A DNA stretch of 64,000 nt, from NCBI GenBank assembly GCA_016699405.1, contig CP064972.1, positions 1-64,000 on the forward strand, given 5' to 3'. Positions 34,760-42,042 of the stretch are shown here, piece after piece. Both the position numbers and the translations under genes were made by a program. The notes under the pieces were generated by a model, which saw only the letters and a program-made list of their open reading frames with translations, was not told the DNA's origin and searched no databases. Source of the stretch: Holophagales bacterium. Its GTDB lineage: Bacteria; Acidobacteriota; Thermoanaerobaculia; Multivoradales; JAGPDF01. How positions within the stretch are numbered: position 1 is the first letter of the stretch; each line of letters starts with the position of its first letter.

Positions 34760-34906
34760 GTGCGACATGAATGGAAGCGTGATCTCGGAAGCGGCTCGCG
34801 ACTCGCGGCCCGCATCCTCCTCGTCCTTCTCACCCTCCCGCTCGTCGTCCTCGGCGCGGTCGTGGGTGGGGCGCTCGCGGCTTCCCGGGTCCGCCCGCGA
34901 TTCTGA
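34760..34906 (+). CDS. Small single-pass membrane protein
   Basis: 48-residue protein starting at GTG 34760 six bases after AGGAGG. A basic N-terminus (R-H-E-W-K-R) is followed by one strong membrane helix (I-L-L-V-L-L-T-L-P-L-V-V-L-G-A-V-V-G-G-A-L) and R-V-R-P-R-F. Third codon positions are almost all G/C in this frame, unlike the overlapping Ser/Arg-rich frame that starts at 34758. Function unknown; it lies between ssb and the mobilisation genes. Confidence 0.5.
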   Translation: MRHEWKRDLGSGSRLAARILLVLLTLPLVVLGAVVGGALAASRVRPRF

Positions 34907-34937
34907 GTCCGAGCCCGCGACGGATGGCTGCGGGGCG

Positions 34938-35183
34938 ATGACGCTCGCGACCGGAGAGCGGCTCTATCGCTGTCTCGGTCTGGGTCGGCCGGCGCGGGTG
35001 GGTGACGTGCTGCTCTGCCCCGACGCGGTGAGCCGGGCGACTCTCCGACGGTGGCGACGCTCGGGCTGGATCGTTCAACGCGAGCGCGTCGTACTGACCG
35101 CCAAAGGTCGTGCGGCGCTCCCGGTTCACCAAGCGGTCGTGGGATTCGCCGAGCGGGCCGGTCGCAGCACCCTCTTCCTGTAG
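34938..35183 (+). CDS. Small winged-helix-like hypothetical protein
   Basis: 81 residues; the second half reads like a winged helix (S-R-A-T-L-R-R-W-R-R-S-G-W-I-V-Q-R-E-R-V-V-L-T-A-K-G-R-A-A-L), followed by V-H-Q-A-V-V-G-F-A-E-R-A. A plasmid transcription factor, perhaps the regulator of the nearby palindromes, is possible. ATG 34938 is used because the upstream extension in this frame is a low-complexity shadow of the membrane-protein gene. Confidence 0.5.
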   Translation: MTLATGERLYRCLGLGRPARVGDVLLCPDAVSRATLRRWRRSGWIVQRERVVLTAKGRAALPVHQAVVGFAERAGRSTLFL

Positions 35184-35268
35184 GTCCGCACGGTGACACC
35201 CATCCGGACCCTGAGCCCATCCGTCCCCCTCGCCCGTGAGTCGTCGAGGGCCCGGCGCAGGCGGTCGG

Positions 35269-35309
35269 GTCAAGGGCGGTCGACAGACCGGCGCCAGCGA
35301 ACCCTTGAC
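35269..35309. repeat. Hairpin repeat, copy C (GTCAAGG family)
   Basis: GTCAAGGG (35269-35276) and CCCTTGAC (35302-35309), 8-bp perfect arms around 25 bases, in the 425-bp gene-free stretch between the winged-helix gene and mobC. It shares its arms with copy A and the shorter core with copies B and D. Confidence 0.65.
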
Positions 35310-35427
35310 GCGAGCGACGGCCGGGCGACTCTCCGGCGGTCGAGGGGGCGAGCGGCTTCGTGGGACCCCGGCGGCCCTTCCTGTTCCCCGCTTCGACCGC
35401 TCCCGGAGGTTCAGCGGCACCACGACT

Positions 35428-35466
35428 GCTGGTTCGGAGCCAGCCATGTTTCCCGGCCCGGGAAAC
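35428..35466. other. Candidate origin of transfer (tandem inverted repeats upstream of mobC)
   Basis: GCTGG/CCAGC (35428-35432, 35440-35444) and the perfect palindrome GTTTCCCGGCCCGGGAAAC (35448-35466) lie back-to-back about 140 bp before mobC, in a gene-free stretch. Relaxosome accessory proteins bind such dyads near nic, and oriT usually sits beside mobC and the relaxase gene. No convincing nic consensus was found, so this is only a candidate. Confidence 0.4.
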
Positions 35467-35608
35467 CCCGTCGCCGCCTCCGCGGGCGCCGGGCTTTCGC
35501 CGGGCGGGCAACGTCTGGCCGCCGCTCGCTTGGGCTCGCGGGCAGGTTCGACGGGACGGAGTTGCAAATCTGCAACTCGCGGCTCGGCGGACTCCTCGGG
35601 AGGTGGCG

Positions 35609-35971
35609 ATGAGTCGCCGGGGTCGCCCGCGCAAGGACCCGGCGCGTGCCCGCGTCGTCAAGAACGGCGCGCACTTTACTCCCGCCGAGGACGGCCAACT
35701 GCGCGAGCGGGCCCGCGTCCTCGGCATCACCGTCGCCGAGTTGCTGCGCGAGGCTTCCCTCGGCCGCCCGCTACCGCGACGGCACCAACCCGACCCGATC
35801 GCCTCCGACCAGTGGGTCGAGCTTGGCCGGCTCGCCGCCAACCTGAACCAGCTCCAGCGGGCCATCAACCGCGGCCAGGCCGAAGGCGTTCCGGCCGGTA
35901 TCGTCGAGGAGCTTCGTCGACTGCTCCACGAGGTCCGCCAAGCGCTCGTCGGCCGGGCGGGGGCCGCGTGA
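35609..35971 (+). CDS. mobC: MobC-like relaxosome accessory protein
   Basis: 120-residue DNA-binding accessory protein. A basic N-terminus (S-R-R-G-R-P-R-K-D-P-A) precedes a ribbon-helix-helix-like segment (F-T-P-A-E-D-G-Q-L-R-E-R-A-R-V-L-G-I-T-V-A-E-L-L-R) and a MobC-type C-terminal helix (L-N-Q-L-Q-R-A-I-N-R-G...V-E-E-L-R-R-L-L-H-E-V-R). Such proteins bind oriT and help the relaxase open the strands. ATG 35609 has GGGAGG before it. Its stop overlaps the GTG of the relaxase gene by four bases. Confidence 0.8.
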   Translation: MSRRGRPRKDPARARVVKNGAHFTPAEDGQLRERARVLGITVAELLREASLGRPLPRRHQPDPIASDQWVELGRLAANLNQLQRAINRGQAEGVPAGIVEELRRLLHEVRQALVGRAGAA

Positions 35972-38205
35972 TCCAGAGCATTCACAAGGGGAAGGGATTT
36001 CGAGGAGTCCTGAACTACGTCTTCGGCCGCGCGAAGTCGCCGGAGCTCGTCGGCGGCAACATGTACGGCACCGATCCCCGAGCGCTCGCGCAGGAGTTCG
36101 GGGAGTGGCGCGAGCTGCGACCCGGTCTGACGCGCGCGGTCTTCCACTCGTCGCTCTCACTGCCTCACGGCCCCGGTGGGCGCGAGGAGCTCACCGACGC
36201 GCAGTGGCGCGACGTCGTGGAGCGGTACCTCGAGCACCTCGGCTATGGGCGCTCGCCCTTCGTCGTCGTTCGGCACCGCGACACCGACCACGATCACGTC
36301 CACATCGTCGCGGCGCGCATCGGCGCCGACGGACGGGCCGTCTCCGACTCGCACGACTATCGCCGCGGCGAGGAAGTCCTCCGCCAGCTCGAGCGCGAGT
36401 ACGGCCTGACCCAGGTCAAGTCCGCGCACGAGGTCGAAAAGTCCGCCCTGCGAGCCGGGGAGGTCCGGCACCTCGAGCGCACCGGCGAGGTGAGCGTGCG
36501 TCTTCGGCTCCAGGACCTTCTCGATCGCGCCGCCGCCGACCGGCCGACGATGAGCACCTTCCTCGAGCGACTCCGCGCGGCCGGCGTCGAAGCGGTGCCG
36601 CGCGTCGCCACCACCGGGCACGTCTCGGGGATCTCCTACGGATTGGACGGCGTCTCCTTCCGCGGCTCGGCGCTCGGCCGTCCCTACTCCTGGCGGGGCC
36701 TCCAGGAGCGTCTCGGGGTCGACTACCGCCCCGATCGCGATCTCGCCGCCGTCCGCGTGGCTGCCGGCGCGAGTTTGGAGTCGTCACGGTCCTCGTCACC
36801 CTGGTCGCCGTCAAGCCTCGAGGCACTGCAGAAGGAGCTTCGAGCGCTTCCCACGAACGGTCGGCGCAGTGTGGTCGCGCGGGCGGCCTCGGAGCTCAGC
36901 CGTCGTCACGGGGGGGCACTCGCCAGCGCGGCCGACGCCGCTCACCTCGCGCACGCTCTCCGCTCGCCGCGAGCGGCGGCGCGACTCGCGGTCCGTCACG
37001 CCCCGGGGCTCTCCGTCGTGGCGCCGGTTCTCGATCTCGCGAGCGCCGCTCGGTCGCCGCTCGGCTTGCTCCTCTACGGGGCACGGCTCGCGACCTCGGC
37101 CGGTCGGTTGGCGCTGCCTGCTCTGGCGCGCTCCGACGGCCCGACACCTCTCTCGCGGAGCGTCACCGCCGCCTACGTGAGGGCGGCAGCGACCGGAGGC
37201 CCGTCGATGAGTCGGTTCCTCGACCGTCTCGAGGCGGCCGGCGTGCGACCGCTCCCGCTCGTCGGGCGCAGCGGCGAGGTGCGAGCCATCGCCTACCGGC
37301 TCGGCAACGAGGTGATCCCGGGCCAGGACCTCGGACCGGCGTTCACCTGGACGGGAGTCCAGCAGCGCCTGGGAGTCAGCTATGAGCCGACGAGAGACCT
37401 TCCTCGCCTCCGCGCGATCCGCGAACGACCAAGTGCTGAGCGCGGCGGCGCCACCGAGCCCGACGGGCCAGGGCGACCTGGCCGCGCTCCTGGCCGCGCT
37501 CACGGAGACGAACCGGAGGCTCGAAGCGCTCGAGCGAGCGAGCCGGGTCCTCCCGCCCACCGCCCACGAGACACGGTCGAGCGCGCGCCGGGCTCGGCTG
37601 ACGTCGGTCGCGGTGTGGGCACTGGGAGCCGCACTCCTGACGCTCGTCCTGATCACGCTGGTCCGGCCCGACTGGGCGCTGGGGCCGCGCCAGCGCGCGG
37701 AGCTGCTGCTCGGGGAGAGGCTCTACCTCTACCTTCAGCGAATGGAGGAGTCCGAGCGGCTCGCGGTCCTGAAGTCGCTCTGGGAGGAAGCGCCACCGAC
37801 GAGCGACTAGCCGCCGCCGCTCTCCGCGAATCGTTGCGAAGGACCGGGACGCCCGAGCTCTCGACCTATCACCGCCACCCGGCCTACGCGCCGAATCTCG
37901 AGCGAGCCGACACCGCCTGGGCGACGGCGGCGCTCCGGCGCGGAGTCGAGCCTCACGTGGTGCTGCGCGAGGTGGCGGAGCGCGGCGCGAGAGCGACGGC
38001 CTCGAAGGAGGCGACGCTCGCCCACGGCACGCGAGTCGTGGCACGCGCCCTCGCCACGGTTCAGCCTGGCCGGGCGGTCGAGAAGACTGTCTCGCTCACC
38101 GTCCAGGCGCTCGCGACCGCCGTCAAGGCGCCGATCGCCGTGGTCAAGGCGCTCTTGATCATCCGCACGATCGCGCGGGAGCTGTCGCAGGAGCGGGGTC
38201 GATGA
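35968..38205 (+). CDS. Relaxase (MobA/VirD2, MOBP type) with a long C-terminal region
   Basis: 745-residue reading frame from GTG 35968. The N-terminal nuclease has the candidate catalytic tyrosine in G-V-L-N-Y-V-F-G and the metal motif H103-R-D-T-D-H-D-H110-V-H112-I-V, as in MOBP relaxases. A domain of about 70 residues (P-T-M-S-T-F-L-E-R-L-R-A-A-G-V-E to Y-S-W-R-G-L-Q-E-R-L-G-V-D-Y) is duplicated further on (P-S-M-S-R-F-L-D-R-L-E-A-A-G-V-R to F-T-W-T-G-V-Q-Q-R-L-G-V-S-Y). From about residue 475 to 612 the frame is low-complexity R/G/P/A and runs over another gene in a different frame (37382-37810). After this it again has good codon use to residue 745. Either one protein with a dual-coded linker, or a relaxase ending near 37.4 kb and a separate tail gene without an ATG. 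The stop overlaps the next gene. Confidence 0.85.
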   Translation: MIQSIHKGKGFRGVLNYVFGRAKSPELVGGNMYGTDPRALAQEFGEWRELRPGLTRAVFHSSLSLPHGPGGREELTDAQWRDVVERYLEHLGYGRSPFVVVRHRDTDHDHVHIVAARIGADGRAVSDSHDYRRGEEVLRQLEREYGLTQVKSAHEVEKSALRAGEVRHLERTGEVSVRLRLQDLLDRAAADRPTMSTFLERLRAAGVEAVPRVATTGHVSGISYGLDGVSFRGSALGRPYSWRGLQERLGVDYRPDRDLAAVRVAAGASLESSRSSSPWSPSSLEALQKELRALPTNGRRSVVARAASELSRRHGGALASAADAAHLAHALRSPRAAARLAVRHAPGLSVVAPVLDLASAARSPLGLLLYGARLATSAGRLALPALARSDGPTPLSRSVTAAYVRAAATGGPSMSRFLDRLEAAGVRPLPLVGRSGEVRAIAYRLGNEVIPGQDLGPAFTWTGVQQRLGVSYEPTRDLPRLRAIRERPSAERGGATEPDGPGRPGRAPGRAHGDEPEARSARASEPGPPAHRPRDTVERAPGSADVGRGVGTGSRTPDARPDHAGPARLGAGAAPARGAAARGEALPLPSANGGVRAARGPEVALGGSATDERLAAAALRESLRRTGTPELSTYHRHPAYAPNLERADTAWATAALRRGVEPHVVLREVAERGARATASKEATLAHGTRVVARALATVQPGRAVEKTVSLTVQALATAVKAPIAVVKALLIIRTIARELSQERGR
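37382..37810 (+). CDS. Single-pass membrane protein encoded out of frame inside the relaxase gene
   Basis: 142 residues starting with ATG. A predicted coiled coil (L-A-A-L-L-A-A-L-T-E-T-N-R-R-L-E-A-L-E-R) is followed by one membrane helix (V-W-A-L-G-A-A-L-L-T-L-V-L-I-T-L-V) and an amphipathic tail (R-L-Y-L-Y-L-Q-R-M-E-E-S-E-R-L-A-V-L-K). Third codon positions are strongly G/C in this frame, so it is very probably the coding frame here, although the relaxase frame stays open. Function unknown; the location suggests a mobilisation helper at the membrane. Confidence 0.7.
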   Translation: MSRRETFLASARSANDQVLSAAAPPSPTGQGDLAALLAALTETNRRLEALERASRVLPPTAHETRSSARRARLTSVAVWALGAALLTLVLITLVRPDWALGPRQRAELLLGERLYLYLQRMEESERLAVLKSLWEEAPPTSD

Positions 38206-38729
38206 GCCGGTGGCGGACGCGTGCTCCACTCGTCGCCGTTGCCCTCTTCATGCTCGTCTACGCGGTGCCGCAGTTCGCCGGACTCCGGCTGAACCTTTCG
38301 ACGAGTATGCCGCGCGGGCTCTACCGCTCGGTCGACGGCAGGGTCACGACCGGTGCCTGGGTGGCGGTCTGCCTGCCGAGCGAGATCGCGAGGTTCGGCC
38401 TCGAGCGCGGCTATCTCGGGGCCGGCTCGTGTGCGGACGGAGTCGAGCCAGTGCTCAAGGCCGTGGTCGCGACCGCCGGTGATCTCGTCGAGGTGATGCG
38501 GGCGGGAGTCGCCGTCAATGGCGACCTTCTTCCGCACAGCGTTCCTCTCGAACGAGACCGAGGTGGCCGCCCACTCGCCGCCTTTCCTGGCTTGGCTCAG
38601 AGGCTTCGGCCGGGGGAGCTCTGGCTCCACTCACCGTTCGAGGACCGCAGCTGGGACAGTCGCTACTTCGGTCCAGTGCCGCTCGAGTGCGTGAAGGCCG
38701 TCGTCGTGCCGGTGATGACGATTCAATGA
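38202..38729 (+). CDS. traF: TraF-type conjugal transfer signal peptidase (S26)
   Basis: 175-residue membrane-anchored serine peptidase. N-terminal hydrophobic helix (L-V-A-V-A-L-F-M-L-V-Y-A-V), serine motif T-S35-M-P-R-G-L-Y and catalytic lysine K86 in P-V-L-K-A-V-V-A, then G-D-L-V-E-V, match TraF/LepB. In IncP plasmids TraF cyclises the pilin TrbC, and a TrbC is encoded here at 43033. It overlaps the relaxase stop and the coupling-protein start by four bases each, so the three form a tight operon. Confidence 0.9.
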   Translation: MSRWRTRAPLVAVALFMLVYAVPQFAGLRLNLSTSMPRGLYRSVDGRVTTGAWVAVCLPSEIARFGLERGYLGAGSCADGVEPVLKAVVATAGDLVEVMRAGVAVNGDLLPHSVPLERDRGGRPLAAFPGLAQRLRPGELWLHSPFEDRSWDSRYFGPVPLECVKAVVVPVMTIQ

Positions 38730-40807
38730 GCGGCCAGCCTGGCTATCGTCTGACGGCGCGAGCCGAGCTGACGCCGAAGGGCGTCATCGCGCGCGGGATC
38801 GGCGCCGTCGTCGCGATCGGCGTGCTGACGACCTGGGGACTCACGCAGCACGCGGCGCAGCGGCTCGGTTTCCACTCCGCGCTCGGCCAGCCCTGGCTCC
38901 CGGCATTGACTGGCCGCGAGGAGATCCTGAATCTCGTGGCCTGGGGGCTCTGGGGCGCCGCCCTTCTGCTGCTCGTCCCGAGACGGACCCGCCTGTTGAC
39001 GCCAATCGTCGCGGCCCTCGGCGCCGGCGCCTTCGCCTGGTCGCTGGGCCCGATCTACACGCCGTTTCACTTCCTGGTGTGGGCGCGGCGCTTGAACGCC
39101 ACACCCGCGGCGCGGGAGTTCTGGCGGGCCGACTTTCGGATTCTCGGACTTGCGACGGGCATCGCCGCGTTGGTGTCTGCCGTGGTCGTCGCGATCGTTC
39201 TTCGGCGGCTCCGGCCGCAGTCCGACCTCCACGGCTCGGCGCGTTGGGCGACGGAGCGGGAAGCGCGCGAGGCGGGCCTGTTCGCCGAGCAGGGCCTGAT
39301 TCTCGGTCAGTGGCCGGGGCGTGGCGGCCGCGTCCTCCGCCACGACGGCCCGGAACACGTCTTCGTCTTCGCCCCGACGCGGAGCGGCAAGGGCGTCTCG
39401 CTCGTCGTGCCGAATCTCCTCACCTGGCCGCACTCGGTGCTCGTCCACGATATGAAGGGGGAGAACTGGGTGCTCTCGGCCGGCTGGCGGAGCCGCGAGC
39501 TCGGCAGCCTCTGCCTCAAGTTCGATCCCACCTGCTCGGACGGCTCGGGCGCGCGCTACAACCCGCTCCTCGAGATCCGGATGGGCGATCAGGAGGTTCG
39601 CGACGCGCAGAACGTCGCGGACATCCTCGTCGACCCGAACGGCGACCGGATCCGCGACCACTGGGACCGCACGGCGCACTCGCTCCTGGTGGGGCTCATC
39701 CTGCACGTGCTCTACGCCGAGAAGGAGAAGACCCTCGCCGGCTGCGCACACTTCCTGGCGCGACCCGACCGGCCGATCGACCTGAGCCTCGAGGCGATGC
39801 TCGGCACCGAGCACGCGCCGCCGGGGCATCCCGGCTGGCGCGACCCGGTGACGGGCGAGTGGCTCCGCACGCACCCCACGATCGCCGCCGCGGCGCGCGC
39901 CCTCATGGACAAGTCGCCCAACGAACGGTCGGGGGTCCTCTCGACCGCGCTCAGCTTCCTCGATCTTTACCGAGACCCGATCCTGGCGCAGAACACGGCG
40001 GTCTCGGACTTCGCGCTCGAGGACCTCGTCGACCACGACCGGCCGGTGAGCCTCTACCTCACAGTCCCACCTTCGGACCTGAGTCGAACGCGCCCTCTGG
40101 TCCGGCTGCTCCTCAACCAGGCGTGCCGGCGGCTGACGGAGCGGATGGACTTTTCGGAGGGCCGGGGCAGGGGAGCGGGCAAGCACCCGCTCCTCCTCAT
40201 GCTCGACGAGTTCCCGGCCCTCGGCAAGCTCCAGTTCTTCCAGGAGTCCCTGGCCTACCTCGCCGGCTACGGCATCCGGGCGATGCTCATTACGCAGGAC
40301 CTGTCGCAACACCAGGGCGTCTACGGCAGGCAGGAGTCGATCACCGCCAACTGCCACGTCCGGATTGCCTTCGCCGCCAACAAGCCCGAGACCGCCGAGC
40401 TCCTCTCCCAGATGGCGGGCGACACGACGGTCCGGCATAAGCAGGTCTCCTACCGCGGAGGCGGTTTGGTCCCCGACCGCAGCATCACCCAGCAGGAGAT
40501 CCGGCGCCGGCTGCTCACCCCCGACGAGGCGATGCGCCTGGACGCCGATCACGAGGTTGTCTTCGTGGCGGGGCGGCAGCCAATCTACGCGGAGAAGCTG
40601 CGGTACTTTGACGACGCCCGCTTCTCCGAGAGAGCTACGATTATGGCCCCGGGAGCCTCGGACTACGTGGCGTCGCTGGCCAAGGCATGGACAACGCGCC
40701 AATGTCCCTCAGAGGTGGTCGCGGACACCGAGTGCATCGAAGGTGAACTACGGGACCTCGGGAGGGATCTCGGGGCTGAGCACCATCGGGGACTGGACCG
40801 CGGGTAG
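38726..40807 (+). CDS. traG: Type IV coupling protein (VirD4/TraG)
   Basis: 693-residue inner-membrane ATPase that hands the relaxase-DNA complex to the type IV secretion channel. Several N-terminal membrane helices (about 20-160) precede the cytoplasmic domain with Walker A A-P-T-R-S-G-K-G (216-223) and Walker B M-L-D494-E-F-P-A-L-G-K, followed by Y-G-I-R-A-M-L-I-T-Q-D-L-S-Q, diagnostic for TraG. ATG 38726 overlaps the TraF stop (ATGA). Full length and apparently intact. Confidence 0.95.
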   Translation: MSGQPGYRLTARAELTPKGVIARGIGAVVAIGVLTTWGLTQHAAQRLGFHSALGQPWLPALTGREEILNLVAWGLWGAALLLLVPRRTRLLTPIVAALGAGAFAWSLGPIYTPFHFLVWARRLNATPAAREFWRADFRILGLATGIAALVSAVVVAIVLRRLRPQSDLHGSARWATEREAREAGLFAEQGLILGQWPGRGGRVLRHDGPEHVFVFAPTRSGKGVSLVVPNLLTWPHSVLVHDMKGENWVLSAGWRSRELGSLCLKFDPTCSDGSGARYNPLLEIRMGDQEVRDAQNVADILVDPNGDRIRDHWDRTAHSLLVGLILHVLYAEKEKTLAGCAHFLARPDRPIDLSLEAMLGTEHAPPGHPGWRDPVTGEWLRTHPTIAAAARALMDKSPNERSGVLSTALSFLDLYRDPILAQNTAVSDFALEDLVDHDRPVSLYLTVPPSDLSRTRPLVRLLLNQACRRLTERMDFSEGRGRGAGKHPLLLMLDEFPALGKLQFFQESLAYLAGYGIRAMLITQDLSQHQGVYGRQESITANCHVRIAFAANKPETAELLSQMAGDTTVRHKQVSYRGGGLVPDRSITQQEIRRRLLTPDEAMRLDADHEVVFVAGRQPIYAEKLRYFDDARFSERATIMAPGASDYVASLAKAWTTRQCPSEVVADTECIEGELRDLGRDLGAEHHRGLDRG

Positions 40808-40856
40808 CCGAGCCAGCGAGAGAAACGGACGCAAGGATTGAGTCGGGAGGACGATC

Positions 40857-41327
40857 GTGGACGACGAGAAGGCAGCAAGAGTGAGGGAGCTGATCCAGCG
40901 GCTATTCCGAACCTGCGCTGATCTTGAGGCGTTGTTCCCCGGACGGCCCTTCACTCCAGATGGACATACGATGGGCTCCATCGGTGAGGTTCTGGCAGCC
41001 GCTCACTACGGCCTCCGCCTCGAGTCACCATCCAAGATGGGTCGGGACGCTCACGCTGAAGACGGTAGAGCCGTCGAGCTCAAAGCGACGAGTGGGAAGC
41101 GTGGTGGGGCAACCAGGATTGCGTTCAGCGAAGATCCTGGTGACGTGCATGTCTTGGTACTCCGGATCTCTCCGGACGGGGAGATGCACCACGAGTTCAA
41201 TGGGCCCGGCCGTCTCCTGCTCAGCCACCTGAGCCCTCGTCGCAAGAATGGCCAGCGGACAATCTCACTGTCGAAACTGCGCGAGATTCAGAAGAGCGTC
41301 GCGGCAGTCAATCGCCTCGCCTACTGA
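40857..41327 (+). CDS. DUF6998-like, possible PD-(D/E)XK nuclease-fold protein
   Basis: 156-residue soluble protein starting at GTG 40857 behind GGGAGG. The core reads G-S-I-G-E-V-L-A-A-A-H-Y-G-L, then D-A-H-A-E-D-G-R-A-V-E-L-K-A-T, which is the E...D...ExK layout of restriction-endonuclease-fold proteins. Similar proteins (DUF6998-type) are found on accessory elements. It is inserted between the coupling protein and the trb operon, facing a DUF4062 gene, and is less GC-rich than its neighbours. Together they look like a cargo insertion with a defence flavour; activity is unproven. Confidence 0.6.
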   Translation: MDDEKAARVRELIQRLFRTCADLEALFPGRPFTPDGHTMGSIGEVLAAAHYGLRLESPSKMGRDAHAEDGRAVELKATSGKRGGATRIAFSEDPGDVHVLVLRISPDGEMHHEFNGPGRLLLSHLSPRRKNGQRTISLSKLREIQKSVAAVNRLAY

Positions 41328-41357
41328 GCTAGCTCGGGTCTGCGACCTTGTTCGAAT

Positions 41358-41873
41358 CTAAGTCGCCCACTTTTTTTGAAGGCACTCGCCGACCGTCTTG
41401 GCGTGATCGAAGGCCGTGATCCAAGGAACCTCGGGCCTCCCCGACCTCCTCTGATGTTGCAGGCGGTCAATGAACTGTAGCAGCGCCACGTCGGCGTGCA
41501 GGATCTGCGCTAAGACCTCGTCGGCGAGGTTGATGCCCGGCTTCTTGGCCCTGTGATAGGTGTCAGATTCGTACCAAGTGCTGCTCCTGACGAAGACAAG
41601 GCAAGGAAGTCCAAGGTCGAAAGCGACGTTGTACTCCGCTTCCGTGATGGACACACCGGACACGTGCGGGAGACCGTAGCGCCGGTGCAGCACAAGAGCG
41701 AATCGATTGGCCGTCTTGACGACCTCGAGGCAGTTGTCCATCGCGTTGGCGCTGAGATGCGGAAAGTCTGGTCGATGGAACCAGAGAGGCGTGTGGCCTT
41801 GGTCCTCTAGCTGATCACACAGATAGGTCAGCACGTCAAAGACGTCATCAGTACCTGAGAGAAAGATCCTCAT
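41358..41873 (-). CDS. DUF4062-type (TIR-like) protein
   Basis: 171 residues. The N-terminus M-R-I-F-L-S-G-T-D-D-V-F-D-V-L-T-Y-L-C-D-Q-L-E-like pattern, then L-V-L-H-R-R-Y-G and I-T-E-A-E-Y-N-V-A-F-D-L-G-L-P-C-L-V-F-V, are typical of DUF4062, a Rossmann-like domain related to TIR/SLOG folds and common at the N-terminus of NTPase defence proteins. Here it stands alone, without the usual NTPase partner. It converges on the gene at 40857-41327. Probably cargo inserted upstream of the trb promoter. No nearby promoter was identified with confidence. Confidence 0.65.
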   Translation of the reverse strand: MRIFLSGTDDVFDVLTYLCDQLEDQGHTPLWFHRPDFPHLSANAMDNCLEVVKTANRFALVLHRRYGLPHVSGVSITEAEYNVAFDLGLPCLVFVRSSTWYESDTYHRAKKPGINLADEVLAQILHADVALLQFIDRLQHQRRSGRPEVPWITAFDHAKTVGECLQKKWAT

Positions 41874-41985
41874 CGGGTACCACGACGCCTGGTGAGCGTG
41901 TACAGGGCTGCCGCTCGGAGCACCTAGGGGATCCTATCCAACATCGGTAGGAGTGCTCTGATCGAGCGCTAGGGCTGGTGCGAGG

Positions 41986-42038
41986 CGGGACGAACTCAAC
42001 GGACGTTGACATCAACTCAACGCTTGTGTAGTGTCCCG
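41986..42038 (+). promoter_or_regulatory. trb operon promoter and operator
   Basis: The 14-bp dyad TCAACGGACGTTGA (41996-42009) overlaps a consensus -35 TTGACA (42006-42011); 17 bp later is a weak -10 TAGTGT (42029-42034), putting transcription start close to the ATG at 42043. A further half-site TCAACG is at 42017-42022, and outer arms CGGGAC (41986-41991) and GTCCCG (42033-42038) enclose the region, as at ssb. The dyad is shared with the ssb promoter. A repressor bound here would block the type IV secretion genes. Confidence 0.7.
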
Positions 42039-42042
42039 ACCC

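Noticed and set aside
34758..34937. Upstream extension of the winged-helix-like gene from ATG 34758
   Set aside because: Ser/Arg low-complexity frame; the +2 frame encodes a convincing small membrane protein over the same bases.
39079..40440. Plus-strand frame (453 codons) overlapping the coupling protein
   Set aside because: Alternate-frame shadow of traG with R/P/G-rich composition.
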